Source: an uncultured Odoribacter sp.
Lineage (GTDB): Bacteria > Bacteroidota > Bacteroidia > Bacteroidales > Marinifilaceae
Length of the DNA: 13,598 bases
Assembly: GCA_905204385.1 (NCBI GenBank)
Contig: CAJKZL010000028.1
Span: forward strand, 1 to 13,598
Direction: 5' to 3'
The notes beneath the pieces are model-generated. The model saw only the letters and a program-made list of their open reading frames with translations, did not search any database and was not told the DNA's origin. Positions 4,695 through 12,127 of this stretch are shown in pieces. Both the position numbers and the translations under genes were made by a program. Within the stretch, counting starts at the first letter, position 1. Each line of letters opens with the position of its first letter.

Positions 4695-7670
4695 ATGTTT
4701 AAAAAAATTGTTTTATTTACAGTTGTTCTGTGCTTCAGCTTTATTGCGATGGCACAACAGCAGCAGATTACCGGTACGGTCGTCGATGTGAAAGGGAATC
4801 CGATTCCCGGTGCCACGGTGCTGGTCGAGGGTACACAGAACGGTACGGCCACAGATCCGGACGGCAAGTTTACTCTGATGGCGCCGGCAAACGGAACGTT
4901 GCTGGTTTCCTTTATCGGCTATACGACCGAGAAAGTCGCTCTTGCCGGAAAAACATCCATACAAGTGGTCCTCAGGGAGGACTCGGAAATCATCGAAGAA
5001 GTGGTGGTGGTAGGTTACGGCTCCGGGAAACGGGTCGGCAATATTGTGGGATCGGTATCGACGGTTTCTGCCAAAGAAATTGCCGGGCGTCCGACGGCTA
5101 ATATCGGCGATGCGCTCCAGGGCAAAGTCCCCGGGCTTCAGATTTTCAACACTTCGGGTGAGCCGCAAAGTACGGTGAGCATGAAACTCCGCGGTACTTC
5201 CTCGCTCAGGCTGGCCACTGCGCCGCTTTATATTCTCGACGGTGTACCCGTACAGTCTACGGTGTTCACCCAGATCAATCCGCAGGACATCGAGAACATC
5301 TCCATTCTGAAAGATGCTTCTGCGACAGCCATTTATGGTTCGCGTGCTGCCAACGGAGTGATTTATATCACTACCAAAAAAGGTCGCAAAGGCGAAAAAG
5401 CCCAAATCTCCGTGCGTGCCCAGTACGGTATTTCCATGCTGACCAATTATAACATGGACATGATGAACTCCGAAGAGCTGATCCGCTTCGAGGAGATGTG
5501 CCGTCCGGCCCTCAAAACCGATGCGGCTTACCAGGCGAAGAAAGCTTTTATCCTGGGTAACGGAATCGATTTCGACTGGACCGATTATCTGTTCGACAAG
5601 GCGGCTCCGCTGGTGCAAGCGGATGCTTCGTTGCGCGGTGCCACCGAAAAAACTTCCTATTATGTCTCCCTGGGTTACTATTCCGAACAGGGAACCGCCA
5701 AAGTCAATTCAGGGCTGGACCGTTTTACGTTCCGCACCAATCTCGATACAGAACTGGCCCGCTGGCTGAAATTCGGCGCCAACATTGGGCTCACTTACTC
5801 GAAATACCATACCATCACCACCGGTTGGGCTGAAGAATCGCCCATCCTGCAGGCTGTGACAGGGGTCCCCTATTACACCCCTTACGAACTGATACAGAAT
5901 GAGGACGGTACCATTTCTTATGGGGATGTTCAGTTGGTTTATCCCTGGGCCGCAAACGGTCAGCACGATCTCAACGAATATTATAAACACAATACCAACG
6001 ACCAGGTGCAGGCCAATCTGATGGGACAGACCTATTTTACGGTGACGCCTTTGGAAGGACTGACAATCCGGGCCACCCAGGCTGTCGAAGCTTTCGACTT
6101 CACCAACTCGGCGACTGCGCGTCCCGATAACCGATTGCACGCGGGGATCACTCCCTCGCGCCGCGAGTCGTTCCAGCGTTACTATCAGCTCCTCTCGACC
6201 AATACCGTCGAGTACCGGACCGATTTCGGTACGGGAATACATTCCCTCACCGCTTTGCTGGGACACGAATCGATGATCAAGAATAGCAATAGTTTCAATG
6301 CGAAGGGCGAAGGGTATACCGACGACCGTATTCTCTCGTTCGGTTCGGCAGTGAACATTACCGATTGGGCCGGCGGGAAGTCGGAGAGCGCTTCTAACTC
6401 TTTCTTCGCCAATTTCAACTACAGCTATAACGGCAAATATTTCGTCGATGCTTCGGTACGTACCGACGGTTCCTCTTTGTTCGGTGCCGACCACCGTTAT
6501 GCCACCTTTTTTTCAGTAGGCGCGATGTGGAAGATGAAAGACGAAAAATTTCTGACGAATGTGGCTTGGGTGAATAACCTGAACCTGAAAGCCAGTTACG
6601 GTACAACGGGTAACGGAGGACTCTCTCCTTACGAGGCGCTGGGACTGGTCGGTACGGGTTCTTCCTATAATGGCCGCCCGGGCTGGGGAATCAGCCAGGT
6701 GCCGAACAAGGACCTGACCTGGGAGACCGTCGAAACACTCAATATCGGTGTGAACGGACGACTGGCCGACCGGTTGAATTTCGATGTACAATTCTACAAC
6801 CGCCAGTCCAGGGATTTGATCATGGACCTGCCTTTCTCCGGTACGACAGGACTTTCGAGCGGAATCGGTAACATTGCCTCCATGCGTAACCGCGGTTTCG
6901 ATCTGGAACTATCACTCGATCTGATTCATACGGAAAATATTTACTGGAATATCCGGGGAAACGTGAACTACAACCGGAACGAAATCACCAAGCTCTATCA
7001 GAACCTGGATGAACTGAAGTTTCCCGGTTCCGGACAGATTTATAAAGTAGGAGAATCTTCGACTGTGGTCTGGCTGCAGAAGTTTGCCGGTGTCGATCCG
7101 ATGAACGGAGAGCCGATGTGGTATGATTTAAATGGCAATCTGACCAAAAATTTCTCGGACGACATCCGGCAACTCTGCGGTATGGATTCCACAGCTCCCT
7201 GGTCGGGCGGTTTCTCGACCAATTTCTCCTGGAAAGGTTTGGGCTTTGTCGCCGACTTTTCGTGGATCGGCGAGCGCTGGATCTTTATCGACGAACGTTA
7301 CTATACGCGCAATCCGAATGACTTGCTCCAGAACTCTAATTTCGAACGTGAGATGCTGAATATCTGGACTACACCGGGGCAGAAGACCAACATCCCGAAA
7401 TTCGGTACCCCTTACCGGGCCGATACTTCGATCTATTCGAACGCTGCCTTTATCCGGTTGAAAAACCTTTCGGTTTCTTATACTTTCCCGCAGCAATGGA
7501 TGGATAGAACCGGTTTCCTTGCTGGGCTGAAAGTGTTTGTGACGGGACGGAATCTCTGGACGATCACCAATTTCGACGGTTACGATCCTGAAGTGGGTTA
7601 TTCGAATGCTGTGCAGGGAATGTATCCCAACTCCCGGCAGTTTGTCTTCGGTACAGAGTTTACGTTCTAA
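4695..7670 (+). CDS. SusC/RagA-family TonB-dependent outer-membrane transporter
   Basis: This 991-residue protein has the normal length and layout of a SusC-like transporter. A signal peptide ends at about Ala20 (FIAMA before QQQQ). A carboxypeptidase-regulatory-like beta-sandwich covers about 25-95 (ITGTVVDVKGNPIPGATV). The SusC-type TonB-contact segment is at about 101-108 (EEVVVVGY). A plug domain of about 115-230 carries the family signatures LQGKVPGL and LKDASATAIYGSRAANGVIY. The rest is a 22-strand-type beta barrel ending in Phe (FGTEFTF), as barrel proteins do for outer-membrane assembly. Such proteins import oligosaccharides or peptides with energy from TonB-ExbBD and work with a SusD lid. 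The next gene, 8 bases downstream, is that SusD partner. The substrate cannot be read from the sequence; the lack of carbohydrate-active enzymes and the nearby M64 peptidase point toward a peptide or glycopeptide. Confidence 0.95.
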   Translation: MFKKIVLFTVVLCFSFIAMAQQQQITGTVVDVKGNPIPGATVLVEGTQNGTATDPDGKFTLMAPANGTLLVSFIGYTTEKVALAGKTSIQVVLREDSEIIEEVVVVGYGSGKRVGNIVGSVSTVSAKEIAGRPTANIGDALQGKVPGLQIFNTSGEPQSTVSMKLRGTSSLRLATAPLYILDGVPVQSTVFTQINPQDIENISILKDASATAIYGSRAANGVIYITTKKGRKGEKAQISVRAQYGISMLTNYNMDMMNSEELIRFEEMCRPALKTDAAYQAKKAFILGNGIDFDWTDYLFDKAAPLVQADASLRGATEKTSYYVSLGYYSEQGTAKVNSGLDRFTFRTNLDTELARWLKFGANIGLTYSKYHTITTGWAEESPILQAVTGVPYYTPYELIQNEDGTISYGDVQLVYPWAANGQHDLNEYYKHNTNDQVQANLMGQTYFTVTPLEGLTIRATQAVEAFDFTNSATARPDNRLHAGITPSRRESFQRYYQLLSTNTVEYRTDFGTGIHSLTALLGHESMIKNSNSFNAKGEGYTDDRILSFGSAVNITDWAGGKSESASNSFFANFNYSYNGKYFVDASVRTDGSSLFGADHRYATFFSVGAMWKMKDEKFLTNVAWVNNLNLKASYGTTGNGGLSPYEALGLVGTGSSYNGRPGWGISQVPNKDLTWETVETLNIGVNGRLADRLNFDVQFYNRQSRDLIMDLPFSGTTGLSSGIGNIASMRNRGFDLELSLDLIHTENIYWNIRGNVNYNRNEITKLYQNLDELKFPGSGQIYKVGESSTVVWLQKFAGVDPMNGEPMWYDLNGNLTKNFSDDIRQLCGMDSTAPWSGGFSTNFSWKGLGFVADFSWIGERWIFIDERYYTRNPNDLLQNSNFEREMLNIWTTPGQKTNIPKFGTPYRADTSIYSNAAFIRLKNLSVSYTFPQQWMDRTGFLAGLKVFVTGRNLWTITNFDGYDPEVGYSNAVQGMYPNSRQFVFGTEFTF

Positions 7671-7678
7671 TTCCCAAT

Positions 7679-9205
7679 ATGATGAAGATTATGAAAAATA
7701 TGAAAATATACCTTTTTTTGCTGGCTTCCCTTTTTGCTGCGACGTCGTGCAACCTGGACAAGTTTCCCGATAATGCGATCGATACGGAGCATGCGATGGA
7801 AAGTGTGGCCGACTGTGAGAATTTCCGCTCCGGTCTCTACGCCGGCATGAAATACTGTTTCACGGGAAGTTATGTTTACGGACCTGAGTTGCAGACAGAC
7901 CTTTATCATGCCGTGCTGAACTTCGGTGGTTTCGGTAGTGCATTATACACTTATTCGGTGCTGGCCAATGAATCGATTTGCCGGAGTGCCTGGTTCGGGC
8001 TTTACAGTTACATTGCAAATGCCAACTTCCTGATCGAAGGCACCCAGAAGCTCCTGGGCAACGGTACGCTCGGTGATGCGGATGCCGCTAAAGTGTGGCA
8101 ATATTACGGCGAAGCCTGTTATGTCCGCGCGCATATGTATTATTTACTCACCCAATATTTCTGCGAAGATTACGAACCTGCTACAGCCGGTGAAGTGTAC
8201 GGTATTCCCGTGGTGCTGAAATATGCTCCGACAGCCGATGCCACAAAGTATCCTGCCCGCGGTACGCTGGCAGCGACATACGAGCAGATACTGGCAGACC
8301 TGGGTGAAGCTGAAAAATACATCACCGAACCCGGTAAGCCTAACTCGGCTTACATTACGACAGATGTGGTGACGGCTTTGCAGGCCCGGGTGGCGCTGAC
8401 GATGCACGATTACAATACGGCTTTCAACAAAGCCAAAAGTCTGATAGACGACGGAGTCTATCCCCTGATGAGCGATGCCAGGGCTTATGCCGAAGGCTGG
8501 GTGAACGACGACCTGACAGAAACAATCTGGCAGCCGGTGATGACCGATCAGACCGATGTTGGAAATTCTTTCTCCTATTTTATCAATAACATGACGGGAA
8601 CGGCAGGTGACGAAAATCCGCAGTTTGTTCCCGAAGACTGGGTGCTTCGTCTCTACGACCGGACGAATGATATCCGTTATGCGGCTTACTTTTCAGAGCG
8701 TAATATCCACCTGCCGGTGCCAGGCCGTCTGACGATGATGGTGAATTATCCGGGTAATCCGAAACTTTATTCGGGGAAAAGCAATTATGTCAACCAGCCG
8801 AAAGTGTTCCGGATTTCGGAAATGTACCTGATTGCTGCCGAGGCGGCTGCCAATCGTCCCGGACAGGAAGCGGTGGCGTCTTATTATCTCAACGAACTGA
8901 AGGGTAAACGCATCGCCGGCTGGTACGAGCGTAGCTGGTCGGGCCAGGCTCTGACAGAAGAGATTCAGGAGGAAAGGGTCCGCGAGCTTTTCGGCGAAGG
9001 TCACCGCATGAACGACATCAAGCGCTGGCATATCGGCTTTGCCCGCTCGGCAGGCCAGGATCCAACCTTGCTGGCGCCGGGAGCGAACTACGTTTCGCTG
9101 GCGCGGCGTGCCGACGATCCGTTCTTCCTGTGGCCGATTCCGACCGACGAAGTGCAGGCAAACCCGCAGATCGAGCAGAACCCGGCTTATACCATCAAAA
9201 ATTAA
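7679..9205 (+). CDS. SusD/RagB-family substrate-binding lipoprotein
   Basis: This 508-residue outer-membrane lipoprotein pairs with the SusC-like transporter as its extracellular binding lid. The signal peptide ends at Cys24 (AATSC). SusD hallmarks are clear: an N-terminal region with the RAHMYYLLTQYF helix followed by GIPVVL, a TPR-like helical core, then a C-terminal region with RISEMYLIAAEAA, IQEERVRELFGEGHRMNDIK and the closing WPIPTDEVQANPQIEQNPAY pattern. Its length is usual for the family. ATGs at 7679, 7682, 7691 and 7700 are all in frame and compatible with the signal peptide. The first is taken here, but 7700 (MKIYLFLL) would give an equally good one. Only 8 bases separate it from susC, so co-transcription is almost certain. 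Confidence 0.94.
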   Translation: MMKIMKNMKIYLFLLASLFAATSCNLDKFPDNAIDTEHAMESVADCENFRSGLYAGMKYCFTGSYVYGPELQTDLYHAVLNFGGFGSALYTYSVLANESICRSAWFGLYSYIANANFLIEGTQKLLGNGTLGDADAAKVWQYYGEACYVRAHMYYLLTQYFCEDYEPATAGEVYGIPVVLKYAPTADATKYPARGTLAATYEQILADLGEAEKYITEPGKPNSAYITTDVVTALQARVALTMHDYNTAFNKAKSLIDDGVYPLMSDARAYAEGWVNDDLTETIWQPVMTDQTDVGNSFSYFINNMTGTAGDENPQFVPEDWVLRLYDRTNDIRYAAYFSERNIHLPVPGRLTMMVNYPGNPKLYSGKSNYVNQPKVFRISEMYLIAAEAAANRPGQEAVASYYLNELKGKRIAGWYERSWSGQALTEEIQEERVRELFGEGHRMNDIKRWHIGFARSAGQDPTLLAPGANYVSLARRADDPFFLWPIPTDEVQANPQIEQNPAYTIKN

Positions 9206-9223
9206 TCTTAATCAACCGAACCT

Positions 9224-10201
9224 ATGATAAAATTGTTCAAATATGTTTTGATGCTTGCAGCTTTCTTTGTGCTTGCTTCGTGCAGCGACGATGAAGGCAA
9301 CGGTGCCGGCGATGCAACGGTCGGTTTCGAGCAGGCGAAGTACACCTATCGCGAAAGCGAGGGGAGAGTGCGCATTCCTGTCAAGTTTACAGGTGAACCG
9401 AAAAGTTATCCCATCGTCTTCGATGTCAAGGCGACGGTAGATCCCGAAAAAGGAATGGTCGGCGGTGAGCCGGTCATCCTGGATTCGGTGGCCCATTTTA
9501 TCCAGCTCGAAAATTTCCGCTATGTAGGAAATCCCGATGCACCGGTTTTCATCGAGGTGGAACTGAAGAACGACGAGGTGGTCAACGACCCGCGTTATCT
9601 GACGTTGACCATTACTTCGGCCGACGGGGCGGAGATCGTAAACGGAGAGACCACCCTCGAAATCCTCGATAACGATGACAGTTATTACAATCGTCTTATG
9701 GGTCGCTGGGCTTTCCACAGTACGAACTGGGACAACGGCAGGCCGCAGCCCGTTTGGGTCACCTATATTATGGACGGATTTACGGATGAGGAGGCTGAGG
9801 CAAACCGTGCCGCAAATCGGCTCGTATGTTACGGCTTCGGTGGTTACGGCGATTCACCCGGTGGCAAAAAATTCCTGTGGTACCTCAATTACGAATACGA
9901 CGAGAAGACGGGCAAAGGTTCGCTTGCGCTCGATATGAGCCGTTCGCTGATCAATGCCAACGAAGATGTTTTCGGTGTGCAGGTCAATCCGACGACGGTT
10001 TTCTTTGCTACCATGCCTTTGGACACCAAGGATCAGAGCGTAGATTTGGAAACTCCGATTTATGCCACCTGGTCGGCTGACGCCCGGACCATTACATTCG
10101 ATCAACAGACGGTATTGATTCCGATGATTTTCAGTAATATGGAATTTACAGGGATGACCATGGGTAAACTCAGCAAAATCACGATGGAGCGAGCCGACTG
10201 A
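9224..10201 (+). CDS. Calx-beta-domain lipoprotein of the SusC/SusD operon
   Basis: This 325-residue lipoprotein has lipobox LASC at Cys20 followed by acidic SDDEG, so surface display is expected. Residues about 31-150 look like a Calx-beta immunoglobulin-type fold: FEQAKYTYRESEGRVRIPV at the start, EVELKNDEVVNDPRYLTLTI in the middle, and LEILDNDD as the typical end. Residues about 153-325 form a separate beta-rich domain starting LMGRWAFHSTNW that I do not recognise; a lipocalin-like barrel is one guess. It starts 18 bases after susD and occupies the position where SusE/SusF-type accessory binding proteins are often encoded. Its likely job is extra substrate binding at the cell surface (inference). 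No catalytic motif is visible. Confidence 0.8.
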   Translation: MIKLFKYVLMLAAFFVLASCSDDEGNGAGDATVGFEQAKYTYRESEGRVRIPVKFTGEPKSYPIVFDVKATVDPEKGMVGGEPVILDSVAHFIQLENFRYVGNPDAPVFIEVELKNDEVVNDPRYLTLTITSADGAEIVNGETTLEILDNDDSYYNRLMGRWAFHSTNWDNGRPQPVWVTYIMDGFTDEEAEANRAANRLVCYGFGGYGDSPGGKKFLWYLNYEYDEKTGKGSLALDMSRSLINANEDVFGVQVNPTTVFFATMPLDTKDQSVDLETPIYATWSADARTITFDQQTVLIPMIFSNMEFTGMTMGKLSKITMERAD

Positions 10202-10212
10202 CTTTGAAAAGC

Positions 10213-10260
10213 CGAAGGGGGTAAAAAGTCCGGACTGTTTCGAGGCTTTCGACTCCTTCG
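10213..10260 (+). terminator. Weak inverted repeat in the gap after the Calx-beta gene
   Basis: CGAAGG (10213-10218) and CCTTCG (10255-10260) can pair, and the intervening region contains a perfect 10-bp palindrome, AGTCCGGACT. T-rich sequence follows (CCTTTTTCC). The stem is short and the loop long, so this may be a partial attenuator inside the operon or just an RNA-stability element. The next open frame starts at 10302. Confidence 0.3.
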
Positions 10261-10301
10261 ACCTTTTTCCAAACGAATAATAAAATTTTAGACTTAGAAT
10301 A

Positions 10302-12014
10302 ATGATGAAAAATATAAATTATTTGGTGACGTTGCTGGTAGCCGTTTTCTTCTTTTCCTGATGCGGGGATGATGATGTCCTTGGCGAACGGAATGCCGGC
10401 AAAGAGCGTCCCGAGGTTACCGTTACGCCGGGTGCGGTCACCGGCACCGAAGCGGTCTTTTCGCTTGCGGCTTCGGAAAACAGTGCACAGTACGGTTACG
10501 TTGTGCTGAAAGGTACCGGGCTGACCGCTCCGGCTGCATACGATATTCTCACTAATTCAGTGACCAATACGGTGAAACGGGGCGTGTTTCATTATACAGA
10601 CGCCGCATCGGCCTCCGTTTCCTTTCCTTGCGAACCGGAAGCCGGTTACACGGTTTTTGCCGCTGCAATCACCACGGACGGTTTGGTGAGTCTGGTGAAA
10701 GCTGTAGAATTCGACATCGACGATACGACAGCCCCCCGGCCGGATGCTTTCGGGGTATTGTCGGACAATTCCCTGTATATCCGGTTCGGCAACGAACGGC
10801 AGTTGTTTTTCAACCCCTCGGCGGATGTGCAGGCTACGGTACGCTATACCAAGCCGGGAGCATCCCGCGTACAGGGTGTAATGGTGATGACGGAACCGGA
10901 AATCATCCCGCGTGAAAATATCGTGATCGACGGGGCGAACGTCACCTTTACCGTACGCAGGCAACCGGGAGCTACCTTCGTGGTGGATGTCCCCTCAGGC
11001 CTTTTCACGGATGCCGCAGGCAATAAATGTATAGGGATACGCAATAACTACGATGAAAGCAAGAACGACTTCACGGCTGCTCACGGAGATACTCCTGCCG
11101 AGCCTTTTGCCATCCTGCCCGGATACTTTGAAAAGCCGGCTGTCGATACCGATTGGGGAGCAGAAGGTGCAACGATCGGCTTTACGGTTCCGGCTGTTAT
11201 CTATGATGCTGCATTGGCAAATCCTGTGCGCGTGGCTTACAACGAAGCTGATGGCCTGAAATACCTGAACGCTGAATATAAGCTGGTGACGGGGGCTACA
11301 AACAGCACCGTAACGGTCAGCCTGCCGCGGAAACCGGACGGTACGTTCGATGTGGATGTGGCCGAAGGCGCTTTCTTCGATGAATGGGGCAATCCGTCGG
11401 CAAGGTTCAGCATGGAGCCGGAGACATTCCGCTATAATCAGAATATTATCATTCAAACGGGACGGCATCTGGTGACCTATACGCCTTTGACCGATTATAT
11501 CGACGAAGAGATTTTGTCTGAAACTTCAGGTCAGGCCTTTCAGTTGGGCTTGCAGCCGTATGACGAAGAAAACGGCCTGTATATGATCGGTACTACTTGG
11601 TTTAACATGACCGGACATCCCTTTGTTCATCAGAATGCGAATACCGTGATCAATCCCGTTTTGGTCGGTAAGGTCGATTATGCGACGAAGACCCTTGTTT
11701 TCGACGGTAGTTATCTCGATCCGCGCGACGGCTACAAATCGCTCGTCAAAAAGGCGGACGGCACCCATGATTGTGCTTTCGGTACGGCCTTCTATGCCGA
11801 CAATGTGACGAGCCCGACCCAGGGACTTGTTTTCAGTGGTGGTGGAGAAGATGGCAAGGCTCCGCTTGTGATTACTTTCGATGAGAAGGGGAAATTGATT
11901 TCTATATCGAAGTGCGGTTTTGCAGTCCGGAAACTCGATAAAGAGGGTACGTTGGTGGCTTATTACGATGCCATCTGGGAAACGGGCACGTTGACCTATG
12001 CGCCTCAGAATTGA
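10302..12014 (+). pseudogene. Multidomain Ig/FN3-like surface lipoprotein interrupted by an in-frame TGA in the signal peptide
   Basis: The frame from the ATG at 10302 reads a good lipoprotein signal peptide (MMKNIN, then YLVTLLVAVFFFS). It then meets TGA at 10359-10361, and the next codon is the Cys of the lipobox, followed by GDDD, a surface-export signal. The same frame stays open to 12014. Without the stop it would encode about 570 residues: an FN3-like domain (about 35-140), two Ig-like domains that look SbsA-type (about 145-250 and 272-372, each ending in a G-x-F-x-D-x-x-GN-like turn), and an unrecognised beta-rich C-terminal domain (about 385-570). A GTG at 10503 could start a 503-residue frame, but it would lack any signal peptide and cut into the first domain, so it is not a credible start. 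The gene is the fourth in the SusC/SusD operon and probably an accessory binding protein. It is either a recent pseudogene or contains a sequence error. Confidence 0.75.
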
Positions 12015-12041
12015 TAGTTCTTTGAGAAAAGGATAAATAAC

Positions 12042-12115
12042 AGGGGGGCTGACAAGTCTTTCGCTGCCGTTACGGTGTAAGTCCGTAAGATTATAGTGAA
12101 CTTGTCGGCCCTCTT
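12042..12115 (+). terminator. Long hairpin with nested stem between the lipoprotein and M64 genes
   Basis: GGGCTGACAAGT (12046-12057) pairs with ACTTGTCGGCCC (12100-12111) with a single G-U wobble. Bases 12042-12045 extend the stem through 12112-12115 using further G-U pairs. Inside, TTACGG (12070-12075) pairs with CCGTAA (12083-12088) around a 7-base loop. A T-rich tail (TTATTC) follows. It lies 27 bases after the stop at 12014 and 12 bases before the next ATG. It could terminate the SusC operon, attenuate transcription into the M64 gene, or stabilise a processed mRNA end. Confidence 0.6.
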
Positions 12116-12127
12116 TATTCAAATAAT

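Noticed and set aside
4713..5618. Minus-strand 301-codon frame opposite the N-terminal part of susC
   Set aside because: The + strand shows complete SusC signatures here; the reverse frame is His/Arg-rich, with no family features and no leader.
5709..6494. Minus-strand 261-codon frame opposite the SusC barrel
   Set aside because: Same reasoning: it is a by-product of codon bias in the highly conserved + strand gene.
10359..10361. TGA as glycine (recoded genetic code) or selenocysteine
   Set aside because: TGA ends the genes at 10201 and 12014 at sensible places, the sequence is typical Bacteroidota, and I see no convincing SECIS-type hairpin just after the codon.
10503..10505. GTG as the start of a 503-residue protein
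   Set aside because: It lies inside the first domain, lacks a signal peptide, and the same frame continues upstream to a perfect lipoprotein leader broken only by TGA.
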